DNA of 64,000 nt from Serripes groenlandicus (GCA_031761405.1 JASEVX010000175.1:186001-250000); one strand, 5' to 3'. Positions 11,161-23,344 are shown, numbered from the stretch's first letter. Program-made: numbers and translations. The notes: a model not told the origin generated them from the letters alone.

Positions 11161-11597
11161 GCACTGGAAAGGGTTACACACTTGAAACTTTGCCTGAAGG
11201 TAACCGGTAAAATAAATATTCATATATGCACTTCTGTATCTCTTCTTAAACGATCGCAATTCTACCTTCAGTACTTTGTACTTTGATGTTATGTAAGATA
11301 TTGTTTTAATCTTTAACTGAACCGGGTACATTTCATACAAACGTCTCTCATTCAATTTATTTGTTTTCCTGACATTTGATGCCTTTTGCAGACGCGGTTT
11401 GGGCGATTTGGGTGTCTTAATTTCTGTTCGGATGGGTTTCATTTAAAGTTATATTTGTGAACAACGCAATAGGGGCTACACTTCTAGCTTCATCAAAAGA
11501 CGCAATACTGGAGTTGATATAGTCGGACAGTGAAGGTTCATGTGAAACAGTGCGGTAACACAGGCTCGCCCGAGTCTTCAATGTACGCATATGCATT

Positions 11598-12320
11598 AAC
11601 CCTTTCCCATATACAACTTTGTAGCATACAGAAGTTATGTGGAACATACCTATACATGTTGGTTTTTTTGTATGTGGGAAAGGGTTGAAAACATATTGGC
11701 AAAAACTTGAAAAATCTCCACAAATGGGAGTTTAATCATTAAATAGAGTTAAAAACATTGTGGCAAAAGGGGAAGTTGCTTATCATGAGCAATTTCTCCT
11801 TTGGCCACAATGTTTTCAAAAGTCGTCTGCTGCAAATGCATTGGAATAAGTCTGCAAGTGGGAAATGGATAACTGAAATACTTTTGAAAGTGGCATTTAA
11901 CACTGTTCAAACAAACAGAATACATGTATCTAAGTTATTTATAGCTCTCTGTATCTAGTGTATAATTATGTATCTTATAGTTTTGTGTAATTTCAATTCC
12001 CAATGGGTATAACGATACAAGTTCTGAAGCAAGATGTGTTACCCCTTTCCCATATACTGACATTTTCTGACGTCTCTGCAGCAGATAAGTTCATAACTTT
12101 TGAAAACAATGTGGCAAAAGGAGAATTTGCTCATCATCACCATTACCTCTTTCCCTCTTGTGGATGCCATTTACAGCAACTTTTGAACATAATTGAAAAA
12201 TGAAACTTTTATTATTGAAAAAGTTTAAAACATTGTGGCAAAAGGAGAAATTTTTCATTATGAGTAAAAAAACACTTTACCACCATGTTTTCAAGGGTCT
12301 GCTGCTGCAGAGGCATGAAC
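11598..12320. mobile_element. Cluster of TTAA-MITE copies
   Basis: A short deletion derivative lies at 11598-11690, with TTAACCCTTTCCCATAT and GTATGTGGGAAAGGGTTGA as ends. It is followed by inner-hairpin segments at 11690-11880 and 12037-12310. These carry CATTGTGGCAAAAGG, GAGCAATTTCTCC and CTCTGCAGCAGATAAG. Boundaries between copies are blurred by decay. Confidence 0.7.
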
Positions 12321-12417
12321 ATGTGTCTTTTTCTCCATTGTTTACTTAATGTCTTTGATACAATGAATTTCGAAGACCGAACTCAAGTTGTTGGGAGGTT
12401 CATTTAATGGCATTTAT

Positions 12418-12446
12418 GGAATCAGAATCAGAATCAGAATCTTTAT
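12418..12446 (+). repeat. GAATCA simple repeat
   Basis: Four tandem GAATCA-type units are followed by TCTTTATTTTC. This pattern is typical of the 3' end of some non-LTR retrotransposons, but no retrotransposon body is seen upstream. Confidence 0.6.
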
Positions 12447-12726
12447 TTTCATTTGACTTGAACAAAATGATCATCGTCATATACATAATTATAATTATTT
12501 ACATACATGTAACAAAAAGCAATTGTTTAATATATATTCATGGAATAACAAATTTGAATATTAATTGGATTATAGATAAAGATGTTGTAGGCGGAAGTAA
12601 CCATAATGTGTTAATGTTTTTGATTTACAAATATTTTATAAATAGATAGACTTTTCCGTTTCTTTAATTTTCAAAAATATATCAAACCACACGCGCCTGT
12701 CAGCAAGTGTATCCTTCGTTATTTAA

Positions 12727-12893
12727 CCGGACAGCCCCACTGACACGCAACGCGGCTATATGTGAGCTTATTTACACAAGAAGATAAAACATCAAATACC
12801 ATATATTGTTCACACGCGCGCACTGAGTAGAACATGTCAGTGGGGGTGTCCGACAGAGTTAAACCGGACGTCCACCCGACATGCAATGCAAAG
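12727..12893. repeat. Inverted and direct repeat block
   Basis: CCGGACAGCCCCACTGACAC at 12727 is inverted as GTCAGTGGGGGTGTCCG ending at 12852. It is then echoed directly by CCGGACGTCCACCCGACATG near 12864. This is probably a foldback-like element remnant. Confidence 0.55.
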
Positions 12894-13122
12894 AATACGC
12901 GTGCATATGAACTGCCCATATATTACTATACATTTATATACATATTCAAAGATAAACATAATTTATACATATATGGATAGGGACATTTTAACTCTCCCTA
13001 TGGTGACTGCCTCAAACAAGTTTGACTGTATATTCATTCATTAATTGGAAAGGGTTAATTGACCATGACTTCATGATTCGGACTACTTCACTCTAAAATT
13101 AGGTAGACAATGTAAATGTTTG

Positions 13123-13352
13123 TTTATCCCTTTCCCGCATATAGACTATTTCTGACGGCTCTGCAGCAGACGACTTTTGAAAACATTGTGACAAAAGAAG
13201 AAATTGCTCAAGATGAGCAATTTCTCATTTTGCCACATTGTTTTCAACCTTTTTCAGTAAATATACCCTTATTTATAGGGATTTTCCATATTTTTGTCCA
13301 CATGTTACCAAAGTCTTCTGCTGCTGATTCGTTGTATGAGGGAAAGGGTTAA
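13123..13352. mobile_element. TTAA-MITE, full length (230 bp)
   Basis: The left end is TTATCCCTTTCCCGCATATA (one change in the TTAA) and the right end GAGGGAAAGGGTTAA. The outer arms carry GCTCTGCAGCAGACGACTTT. The inner hairpin carries AAATTGCTCAAGATGAGCAA. The length and layout equal those of the copies at 36744 and 37806. Confidence 0.85.
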
Positions 13353-13379
13353 ACCAGGCTCACCTTATATAACCTTTTC

Positions 13380-14270
13380 CCATATATATTTTTTTTATCT
13401 AATTATTTTATTTTATTTTAGTCTCATCCAATATACATAGTTTTACATTACACATAATTTGATACAATATATACATTATGTAATTGGCCATTCTGTAAAG
13501 AATTATAAGAGACTATCGTTTCTAAACAATATATTTACATATTAAAACTTAGATGACCATTGCTAATCCTTAGACTAAAATCTACAGTTAAAGTTTACTA
13601 TAAAATACTGAAAATAAAATGAGAAATCTCTTCAAAAAAAAATCATCGAATATCAGCCCTGATCAGATCAGGAGTGAACAGATTAGCAATAATTATCTAA
13701 ACATTTATGGGAAAAACAATAAATGTTGCATATATAAAAAAACATTCTTCATAAATGCCACATTAAAAGTATTCCTTTTAAAATGTTTGAAAACATTTTA
13801 CTTAAAGTTTATTTAGAATATATTAGTTTTAAGACACACCATCCTGTCTTAATAGGACTCTAAATTTTTCTTAATTAATAGCCTTTCATTTAAAGCAATA
13901 CTAGCTTTTAAAATATTAATCAGAAAAATTATAATAATAATATCAAGAAAGAAACATTAATTCACTTTTCATTTTGACTGGTTTTAATTTCACTTTAAAA
14001 TAGCTTTCAACTTTTGATATTGGGAAAAGACAGAATGAGTGTCTCAAACTTTACTCTCTATTTTTTTTCAATATACATGTACCTTAAAATCATATTTAGT
14101 AACTCTATATTAAAAACATAGATTTAGTGGTATAAACAATTTCTTCTAATTTTAAGTATTTCTGAGCAGGATTTTGAATTTAACATTTTTTTCATCTGAC
14201 AATAGGAAGCATAATTTTTCAATATCACTATATGTACTGAAACTATTGCATACACTAAATTGTATATTAC
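13380..14270. other. AT-rich intergenic, nothing recognised
   Basis: Very AT-rich, with many short A and T runs and only small open frames. No splice-consistent exon or repeat end is visible. Confidence 0.55.
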
Positions 14271-14410
14271 AAAGCTGCAGCAGAAAACTTAGAAACTGTA
14301 TTATAAAAAACGTGGAAAACCTCTAAAAATATAAGTATATCTATTGAATAAAGTTGAAAAGATAGAAAGTGCTCAGTATGAACTATTTCTCCATTGTTTT
14401 CGATAGTTTT

Positions 14411-14862
14411 CTACTGCAGAGGCGTCAGAAAGCGTCTGTATGTGGTAAAGGGTTAAAACCTTAATTTCTGTTCCTTGCTTTCTGAGAGGCAAAACACTTA
14501 ACCCTTTCCGACAATAAACGTTGCGACAAAAGATGAAAAAAAGCTCGATTTTAGCAAATTCTACTGCAGAGGCGTCAGAAAGCGTCTGTTTGTGGGAAAG
14601 GGTTAAAACCTTAATTTCTAGTCGAAGCTTTCTGAGACGCAAAACACTTAATCCTTTCCGACAAAAAAAACGTTTCGACAAAAGGTGAAAACAAGGTTAA
14701 GTTTAGCAATTTCTACTGCAGAGGCGTCAGAAAGCGTCCGTGTGTGGTAAAGGGTTAAAACCTTAATTTCTAGTCGCGACTCATATCTATTGAGAGGCAA
14801 AACTTAACCCTTTTCCACAATTACAGACACTCTCCGACGCCTCTGGAGCAGGCGCGACTTTA
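14411..14862. repeat. Three tandem ~150-bp units built from TTAA-MITE ends
   Basis: CTACTGCAGAGGCGTCAGAA recurs at 14411, 14561 and 14713. Each is followed by AAAGGGTTAAAACCTTAATT, a GAGAGGCAAAAC or GAGACGCAAAAC segment and TTAA(C/T)CC-TTTCC. Each unit therefore joins a MITE right end to a left end through the same spacer. Confidence 0.8.
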
Positions 14863-15494
14863 GAATACATTGCGTCAATTTCTCCTTTTGCAACCATGTT
14901 TTCGACTTCATTCACTAACTGTTCTTTCAGTTAAAGTGAGTTTGCATTTTGTTTGACAGGTAGATTCCAAAGTAGTCTGCTGCAGATTTGTTGTATGTTG
15001 GAAAGGGTTAAAGAACTTCACCAGCCTCCAATATATCTCTTACTGCGAATACATTTCTTTCTTCTTTGTCTGTTTTCAACTAGTAAAGAAGTTACAACGA
15101 TTTCGTGGTTTGATTAGAATACAGAATAGAAAATACAGAACAGTTTATTAGACTTTAGCATAACATAGCTAATCGTCATACAAATAATATTATCATGTGT
15201 GAGCATGCAAATACAAGTTGTGATTAATAACAAAAATGGAAATAAATGCAGAAATATCATTTACGCTCGCACGCACACGCACACGCAAAGATAGGCCATA
15301 CTATTTGAAACGCGTCCCATCTATGGCGGTGAAGGGCTTTATTGGCGTTTCGGATTTACATCAATTTAAATAAATTGGCGTACAACTAGTGGAGCTATAC
15401 TTGTAGTTTTTTGTAACAAAACTAAAAGGCGGACAGAGAAGACTGGTGAGAGAGGCTGTACGTTTCATCCAAGTCTTCACTGTTCGCAGGTTCA

Positions 15495-15664
15495 TTAACC
15501 CATTTCCCTCATGTAGACTTTTTGAAAACACTGGCAAAAGAATAAATTGATCATAATGAGCAATTTATCATTTTGCCACAGTATTTTCAACTCTATCAAA
15601 TGATAACACTTTTCGTCTTGTTAAGTCGTCTGCTACAGATTTGTTGTATGTGGGAAAGGGTTAA
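15495..15664. mobile_element. TTAA-MITE, internally deleted (170 bp)
   Basis: The ends are TTAACCCATTTCCCTCATGT and TGTATGTGGGAAAGGGTTAA. The inner ATTGATCATAATGAGCAATT hairpin is kept, and the left CTCTGCAGCAG arm is deleted. Confidence 0.8.
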
Positions 15665-15828
15665 GACCCAAAATAATCAGACGCGACTCAATGTTATACT
15701 CAGCCACATTGGAACATTCAAGAAAAAAGGATTGCACAACTTGATCTAAAATTACGCATTGAGGTAACTGCTTGCGAAAGTGTAGAAAAAAGCACTACGA
15801 TGGAAGGACATATATAATCCATCGAATG

Positions 15829-16091
15829 TTTGTTTGTTTGGAGTTTAACGCCGCTTTCAACAGCTTTGGTCATATCACGGCGGTCAGTGCACCTACCCAT
15901 GTTTTCCTGGCTTTCCCACACCAGTACTTACACAACATTCTTTCGAAGCCACTGACTACTTTCTCACATAGATCAGAGGTGAAAGGCAATGGAAAACATC
16001 ACCCGAAAGAATGTCGCCGCAACCGGGTATCGAACCCGTGACCTCCAGATCACGAGTCAGATACGCTACCAATTGAGCTACCCGGCCGGGT
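15829..16091 (-). mobile_element. tRNA-derived SINE, family A, with target duplication
   Basis: On the minus strand the head shows box A (GTAGCTCAATTGGTAGCG) and box B (GGGTTCGATACCC). The body follows, and the tail is (CAAA)n, seen as TTTGTTTGTTTG at the left. It is flanked by a perfect 11-bp duplication, TCCATCGAATG, at 15818-15828 and 16092-16102. This proves retroposition. Confidence 0.88.
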
Positions 16092-16171
16092 TCCATCGAA
16101 TGTAGAACGCTTTTAAACATTGTGGGAGTAACAGTGTTATCATATCGAGTTGTTTATTTCATCGTTGAATC

Positions 16172-16217
16172 ATGGAATATGCGTTGATCGTATTGACTCT
16201 ATTAACTTTATTTAGAG
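16172..16217 (+). CDS. Candidate signal-peptide first exon
   Basis: The ATG at 16172 opens 15 codons giving a short hydrophobic stretch (EYALIVLTLLTLF). It ends at G|GTAAGT, a strong donor in phase 1. The phase and size are those of the first exon of a secreted or GPI-anchored protein. It would join in frame to the Ig exon at 58150, giving a plausible cleavage site after GVRC. It lies 42 kb away, however, so it may instead start a different gene whose other exons I cannot find. No TATA box is evident. Treat it as a candidate only. Confidence 0.35.
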
Positions 16218-17044
16218 GTAAGTCAAATTGAAAATTATTGTTTTAAATTCTAGGTTTAAAACATAGATGTGGTATTTGATAACGTGACTCGCCAACCATC
16301 TAATATAGATCTATCTATCAGTCCAGGTTTCGGTACTCGGATCCTATATTATATTTTGACTGCATCCGTTATATGCAATCATGTAACGTTGAAATATGGG
16401 GACTGTATCCTATATATACCGTCACACTTGTCTAAGCGGTCACCTGTGCTAAGAGGCTAACTTGTATTTAGCAGCCACTCGAAGGTTAAGCGAAAACACA
16501 TTAATTGTCTTCTTTATTTGACTTGTATTAAGCATCCACCTGTGTTCAGCAGCCAAATGTTTACTCTCCCCTGGTTGGCTGCTTAAGACAAGTTATACTC
16601 TATTACTAAACGAGGGATCATGGTGCTCAAATTGAAGGACATCTTTAGATTAAAACCTTCTAGCGATGGCTTAGCGTGAAACGGTTGTAACTGTATGTAA
16701 TTTAAGATGCAGTTACAACTGTTTCGCGATGAGCCAACGATATTTACTGTCTGTCTATGTGTTACATAGACCAAAAGGTATCTTCTCATAATATACAACT
16801 GCAAGAATTGTAGCCCTTCTAGTCGTGTACTTTTATATAATGGCCAAAAGTGAGAGGCAATAAAACTCCATTTCCCCCAATGCGGCTCATGTTGTACTTC
16901 AACCCTTTTCCAAAATCCACGAACATTGTTTCCCCAATTAATATTGTTATAAGCAATAATACTATATATAGGGGGAACAAGTTCGTGGATTTCTGGGGGC
17001 CAATAGGAAGGTCCTGTCAACGTAAGTAGTAGAAAATGGAAGGG

Positions 17045-17324
17045 TTAACTCTTTCCCACATACAACACATTTGCAGCAGACGACTTTCAAAAATCTAGGC
17101 AAAAAATTGATACATCTCCATAAATGAAAGCAAAATAATTGAATAGAGTTATATACGCTTTCTGACGCCTCTGCAGCAGACGACTTTTGAAAACATCGTG
17201 ACAAAATGAGAATTTGCTCAAACGAGCAATTTCTCCTTTTGCCGCAATGTTTTCAACTCATTTCATTAATTAAACTTTCATTTATAGACAGTGTTTTTGC
17301 TTAAGTGATGTGGGAAAGGGTTGA
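17045..17324. mobile_element. TTAA-MITE, compound copy
   Basis: The left end is TTAACTCTTTCCCACATACA and the right end GTGGGAAAGGGTTGA. Two left-arm segments follow one another: GCAGCAGACGACTTTC near 17072 and CTCTGCAGCAGACGACTTTT near 17170. This suggests a copy inserted into, or recombined with, another copy. Confidence 0.75.
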
Positions 17325-17882
17325 GAATCCAGGTAGACAGACGCGACTTAATTTTATACTCGTCCACACTGGGACATTCGAGAACACCCTTTATAAGGTC
17401 ACAATACACCAAATAAATTCCTTCTTTGTTTACATGTAAATCAACCAGCTTCAACCCTCGTTTGTCACACTTTCTAAGCGTTTCCCAGGTGGAACACCAT
17501 ATATCATTGAAAAGAGATACTTCTTACCTTTAAAATAATCCATAGAAAATGTGGGGTCATGTATTATGCAAGAAAGAACTCGCTCTGTGAAGATAGGGAC
17601 CGTCCTTTTTACCACAATCCAGCTAGGCTTAAAATGGATTTACCCATACTCTACTTTCACTTTCACACAAGGTCAAAATACCTAAAATGATCAAATCAAA
17701 CAGTTCCAGTTCATCCTCCACATATTTACAAAGAATTTACACCCATTGTCACATATCCAATGCAGTCTGGGCCAGATGTACAACCATTTCTAGGCAAACA
17801 AAGTTTTGTTTACGCACTACTTGGCGTAATTTGACCTATAAATGAAGCGATTTAAATACAAGGGGGGTACATGTATATATAG
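17325..17882. other. Intergenic, nothing recognised
   Basis: Mixed sequence without repeat termini or exons that I can support. Confidence 0.5.
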
Positions 17883-18030
17883 AGAATATTATGTCCCTGG
17901 CGTAAGATATGAACTTTATCTGACGAGGTTGGGAGAATTGATAATTGGCGAGCATTTGGCGAGACAATTATCCTTTCTCACAGCCGAGTCTGATAAAGTT
18001 CATGTCGAAAGTCAGGGACGTAATATTCTA
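17883..18030. repeat. Foldback element with ~64-base arms
   Basis: The left arm begins AGAATATTATGTCCCTGGCG and contains ATGAACTTTATCTGACGAGG. The right arm is its inverse, ending CAGGGACGTAATATTCTA. The turn lies around 17947-17965. Mismatches are scattered. An open frame runs across it, but the symmetry explains the sequence better than coding does. Confidence 0.75.
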
Positions 18031-19800
18031 TTTATCTTGCATGTAAAATTATGTTTTCAGGTAAATCTACATTCATTTTAACTAGTTTTAATAAATAACA
18101 TACAAAATTACAAAAGTCCGTTCCTTGAATGACCTCACCTAAAATAGAATGACGTCACGCGCGGGCATAAATCCGCGCCGTATTACATTGTGTACACACG
18201 ACATACGGAAGCTAAATAGTTCCGACTTCAACTCCATATTTCTCGATTATTACTACTTAATTTGTATATCTGATGTGACATAATACCTTAAAATGGCAAT
18301 ATTAACTCGAATATATTATTAGTAGAAGTGTAAGTATTGCGGATTGGCCGTCGCTTCAGTACACAAGATAGGTCAACACGTATGTCAACCGCCGTGTTTT
18401 GAAAATGAATAGTTGTGTTGGATCTAAAACTCAATGTATAAAGTTAGTTCAGGCTATGGAAGTTCAAGTAAAAGTAACACTCAAAGTTTAAATACAGATG
18501 ACTATATATAAGACAAGTGTGATGCTTAGGCTTAGTCGTCGTTTAGAATAAACACGTGATCAGTTCATAGGTAACCTTGTTTAAATCAGTATCGTCATAT
18601 GTTTCTACCACGAGAAAGGGTTTTCGAACAGCCTCATCTATCCATGGATTCCTCTTTCATACAGCAGTTCCGACAGAAAATCATTATGCATTCGAGATAT
18701 CTAGAAAATGTTTCATTTACGTACAGCTAGTGTTTAAATGATCATTCTTAAAACCAAAAGTTTCGTAACGTGTCTTCGGCATGTCTACCCACAACAGTGA
18801 CGGTATCCTTTTCCAAAAATGAATGTCTCCAATCTAAACGACGACTAAGCCACGATTCGTGGTGTTCCCGAGAGGAAATCAGGCTGGAAAAACTAAAGTG
18901 GAGTTTAGCAAAGTCGCCGGTATGTGTTTTATCTTCGTAGCTTCTTTCTTTGACAACTTGCGCCGCAAAAATAAACAACATAAGCCGGTCTTTTACTGTC
19001 CAGTTTCTGATAATTACTTCCCTTTCCAGTTTTTGCAGAGATTGGTGGAAGTTTTTGACACATTTGACGTTGTTTACGGATGAATCTCTTCCGAATGCAT
19101 TTAATTTTTTTTAATATGAAGCGTAAAAGAATACTTCTCTATTCAAGGTATGGGTTGAAATAATGAATTTGATATTAATCCTGTATATTTTTATAAAACT
19201 TTGCTTCGACAAACAGTGTACAGTAGAAAAATTAAACTTGAGGAAGTTAAGCAAGTTGATAACTCATTAACTGTGAACATTAACTGTGAACTGAAAAGTT
19301 CTAGATTCTAAAGTATAGACTAATATTAAATTGACTTTATTTTTAACTAAATGCTCATCCATGAATGTGAACTGTACAGTTATAAAGAACTTTTGTAATT
19401 GTTGGAGATTGATACTGTACTAAAATTTTAAGCATTCTTCAAAAAAGTAACTTTATTAAAACTTTATTAAAAGGCTTGATCTCAAATGATATGTTGGTTA
19501 TCAAACATATGCATATGTATACTAGACTGAGTACTTATAGAGGTATGTAGCTAGTGTCCTCGACTACAGTCTGATTCGATTGAAGGTCATGTGTTGGAAT
19601 CCCATTTAATTGGTTATACAAAGCCAACAGAAGAATCCATCGAGCATGGGTTAACTTAGCTTCAATAACTTGTTCATAGTTGATGCTAATTAAAATCAAA
19701 CAAGTTTGAGCACCTGCAACGCTTGTGCTACTTTAACATGACCTAATTATAATTTATAGATTACTATGCATCTTTTCTCTGGGGTAACACGAACTGGTAA
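18031..19800. other. Intergenic; expected N-terminal exon of the unit 1 transposase not found
   Basis: I looked here for the first exon of the unit 1 Harbinger transposase, which should encode about 140 residues upstream of 20532, and did not find it. Open frames of 74-77 residues near 18750-19083 have no recognisable domain. No Harbinger end resembling those of unit 2 is visible. Confidence 0.5.
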
Positions 19801-19807
19801 CTTGAAG

Positions 19808-20380
19808 CCGGCATAGCTTAGTGGATAGCGCACTGGACTTTTGAATCCGAAGGTCACGGGTTCGATCCTCGGCCGGGGTGTCCTTTGGCAAGACACTATT
19901 TCTTCAGCCAGCGCTATCTATGATGATTGACATACATTGTCTCTCGTCTCCCACCACTGATTCAAGTGGGAAGGTTATCAGTTACCTGTTGAGATGGTTT
20001 CCGTGCTCCAGTACGTGGTATACAATGAACACGGATTGATTGATTGATTGGGGTTTAACGAAGTTTTTAACAATTTCTCCGTCATATCACGGCGGCCAGT
20101 TCACCTACTCATGTGTTTTTCTGGTTTTCTCACACCAGTACAACACACAACATTCTTTCCAAGCAACTGGCTGCTTTTCCTCATAGACTAACCCATTGGT
20201 GAAAGACAAATGACGCATGTCGAATTGACTTTTGTCAAATGTCGAAAAGAATGTTGGCCGAGCCGGGATTCGAACTCACGACCCCTGGATTGACAGCCCT
20301 CGTCGCTACCGACTGAGCTAATGGGGCTCGGCCAAATGAACACGGAAAGAGTGGTAAGGGTAAAACTGATTATAAAATGC
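19808..20380 (+). mobile_element. tRNA-derived SINE interrupted by a second SINE
   Basis: The head GCATAGCTTAGTGGATAGCG (box A) and GGGTTCGATCCTC (box B) is followed by TCCTTTGGCAAGACAC. The body then continues to GGTATACAATGAACACGG, where SINE A (20035-20334) is inserted. The body resumes at 20346. The anticodon arm and acceptor stem do not pair properly, so this is not a functional tRNA. Confidence 0.75.
20035..20334 (-). mobile_element. tRNA-derived SINE, family A, full length
   Basis: On the minus strand the head has ATTAGCTCAGTCGGTAGCG and GAGTTCGAATCCC. The body has GGCGGCCAGTTCACC (plus sense), and the 3' tail is (CAAT)n. A perfect 11-bp target duplication, AATGAACACGG, flanks it at 20024-20034 and 20335-20345. 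It is the reference copy for this family in the window. Confidence 0.92.
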
Positions 20381-20531
20381 GCCTTAAGAAGCTATAGCTT
20401 AGAATGGTGTTTATAAACAGTATAAACAAAGATAATCTGAAGATATAGTGGATTCCTCCCAATTTTTGGTTCGCTTAGAAAGACTAAAATATGTGTAAAG
20501 TGCATATTAGTCTAATGCATCACTATTTTAG

Positions 20532-22720
20532 GTTTCCCAGATGTCCTTGGTTGCATAGATGGCACCCATATCAGAATCCAAAGACCAAATGAGAATGAGG
20601 GGGATTTTGTTAACCGGAAAGGATACCATTCTTTAAATGTGCAGGTAGAATATTTTTCACAAACTACAGCTACTCAGCTTGGATACACTTAACTATTTCT
20701 CTAGCCTAATGTGACATTTGCAACAATTGAATACAAAAAGATAATGTTCAATAATATCTTCACAAAATGGTGATCTGTTTGGTGGTTTGAGCTCATTTGT
20801 AATTGCCCAAATCAGGGCTCAAGCTCCGTCAGAAATTTAAAGAGAAGTCGTACGCGCAGTAAAAATTTACGTAGATCAGATTTTCAATGTTTTGTCGTCG
20901 ATTGTCAGAAAATCAACATAAAAAGGCACTTGCTCTCACACTTTCTAAATGTTTACATGATAAATTTGGTATAAATTCAATAGCCCTGTATCTTGAGCCT
21001 TGCCAAATTATTTGATTGGTCTTTCAGTTGTATTCAGAAAGACTTTTAATATTATATAAATAAAGACAAACAATAGTATAGCTTCTATTATTTTAATGCC
21101 AGTTACTTAATAATTGATCTTCATTTTTTAAAGTGAATATTATCAGGCTAATCAAATATGAAATACAAAGCTTGGAAAAATGAAGCATCCCAATGTAAAT
21201 GTTCACCTTGGAATTGTTTAACTTATTAAATCATCAAAAAAGTATATTGATTGAATACTCAATCTGAATAGTATTGTGTACCAATTTATAATTATAACAA
21301 GAAACTGCTGAATATGGTAAGGCCGGATTGTTGGAAATTTGACCATGAAAATCTTTAAAACCAAGATCAAGGTCAAAGTTACCATAGAAATCAATATAAC
21401 TTGTTACTGGTAACATTCAGGCTAAGTTTCAGGTGTGTACCTTTATTCATTGCTGAGTTTTTGCTTAACCATGAAATTAACAAAAATGTTGACAGACGAA
21501 CAGACATGCCAATTTATAGACCGGCATGTTTGAGCAATCAGGCCAAATAAAGCAATTGGAAACAACAAACATATAAAACATGGTTGTACTTATAACACAC
21601 AATTTTATGGTTTTTATTGTGCATAATTTGACAGATTTTTAATTTTTAATACTAGATGTGCTGCGATTCCAAATTTAGAATTACTAGTTGCAACGCCTCT
21701 TGGCCAGGATCTGTCCATGACAGTCGAATTTTAAGGAGTTCTGCGTTGTGCCAACAATTTGAAAATGGTAATAATTTAATAAATATTGTTATTGACAATG
21801 AAACAAATTTGCTATACAAAAACAAATTAAGAATGAAGTTTATGGCTCTGACTGTCCATTTAATTATCCAAGAGTAAACAGCCTTCAAAAACGAATGTTC
21901 CGGTAATTCAATAGTGTTTCATAACAATTAACAAAAAAACATGATGCAGGGGCATTAGAAATGGTGGATGTAAACATTTCTATATGTTGTATAAAATCTT
22001 TATTGAACAAGGGCACTACAAAGCTATAGTATAATGGGAAAATATTGAAGTTCAATTTTGACATTGACCTTTGCCCGATGACCTAGAAAATAAATAGGTT
22101 TCTAGACCTTTTTCATATAGTAACTGTATACCAAGTTTGGTCAAGGGATTTCAATGTAGTTTTCATAATATTGTTACGGACATATGAACAGCCCTGTATC
22201 TTCTTCGCAAATTTTGTTGGTAAATGGTATAATAATTTATATTGAGAAATCAAATAAGTTAGAACTATGCAAATATTACTGGCGCTTTTTCCATCACACA
22301 ACTCATATTATTTACATTTTAAATGTTTCAGGTGATCATGCTGGTTTTTTATTGGGGGATTCTGGATACCCTTGCAGACATTTTCTGCTTACACCGTTTG
22401 TCAACCCCACTACAGATCCAGAAATAGCTTATAACACAGCACTGTGTAGAACCAGAGTTCTTATTGAACAAACATTTGGAATTTTGAAAAGAAGATTTCA
22501 AGTTCTTCATTTTGAGATGATAACAGCGCCCAAACTTGTTGTTATTAATATTATTGCATGTGTTGTACTACACAATATAGGTATAGTTCGTGGTGACATC
22601 ATCAGAAATGATGATGATTTTGAGCCTGACAATGAAAGACCTCAAGTTGCCTTTGAAGAAGAAGATGTAAATGATGGTAACACAACCCGGAGACATATTG
22701 TTGAAAAATACTTCAGCTAG
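20532..22720 (+). pseudogene. PIF/Harbinger (HARBI1-like) transposase, unit 1, 5' part missing
   Basis: Three exons join in frame: 20532-20644, 21656-21767 and 22332-22720, with AG acceptors and GT donors and phases 1, 0 and 1. The product is the C-terminal two thirds of a HARBI1-like DDE nuclease. The first catalytic Asp is in GCIDGTHI, a conserved HDSR follows WPGSV, the second Asp is in LLGDSGYP and the Glu in RVLIEQTFG. The second Asp and the Glu are separated by 35 residues. The last exon runs through to the stop without the intron found in the unit 2 copy. Harbinger transposases cut and rejoin element DNA and need the partner Myb/SANT protein. The exon for the N-terminal ~140 residues is not found upstream, where a SINE pair now lies, so the copy is probably dead. 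It points toward the Myb gene at 23762. Confidence 0.88.
21310..21550. repeat. Fragment of the GCCGGATTGCTC dispersed repeat
   Basis: It lies in intron 2 of the unit 1 transposase. GTAAGGCCGGATTGTTGG at the left and ATAGACCGGCATGTTTGAGC plus AATCAGGCC at the right match the endings seen at 11040 and 27060-27135. The phrase ATAACTTGTTACTGGTAAC recurs, slightly changed, near 23240. Confidence 0.6.
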
Positions 22721-23344
22721 AGTATGTCTTACTAAATAACAACTTTCTTGCATATATATACTGAAAACAAAAAGTTAAGTAACTGAAAATACATGGAAAC
22801 TATCAACGGGAAAATTAAAGCCACACATGTCATTATTAGTTCAATGTAAAGGGAGGTTATTTCTTTGAAGATCAAATGCATTACCAATCTAGATTATAAC
22901 AGGTTTTACTAGATTTTGTTCTCTACTGTTTTCTCAACTGAATAGTTTAAATGGAACAATAAACCTTTTACTTTACAAAAAGCTGCTTTGCATAACCTTT
23001 CAGTCTTGCTAAACTTTTTGTTTTCAGTATAAGTGAAAGATTTTGGGCAGTTAATTATCAGCTTAACATGTAAAACTTGATTGAAGTGTTGTGAACAACA
23101 TGTTAACACAAAAATAACAATCTATTTTAATAATATTGAACTAACAAAACAAGATATTAAGTAAAATAGGTTCCTTCGTCTAATGTGCATTTAACAATTT
23201 GACAATACCAAGCTCAAGGTTACCATAGTAATCAACAGAACTTGTTACTGGTCACGTTCAGACTACTAAGCCAATGTCTTAAAAACAAACAAAAAGTAAT
23301 ACTTAAAATCTTCTTTTCAAAATTCCAAATGTTAAAATCCGGTA

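Noticed and set aside
14373..14681. 102-residue internally repetitive open frame on the minus strand
   Set aside because: The protein repeat is explained by the tandem MITE-derived DNA units at 14411-14862.
16010..16086. tRNA gene on the minus strand
   Set aside because: It is the head of a retroposed SINE with an 11-bp target duplication.
16583..17020. 145-residue open frame on the minus strand
   Set aside because: No domain, no signal peptide, no matching splice sites; part of it is AT-rich repeat-like sequence. I cannot support it as a gene.
18748..19083. N-terminal exon of the unit 1 Harbinger transposase
   Set aside because: Neither strand encodes anything resembling the unit 2 N-terminus (no LRYLATG-like motif).
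19808..19880. tRNA gene
   Set aside because: Box A and box B are good, but the acceptor stem and anticodon arm do not pair and a SINE body follows.
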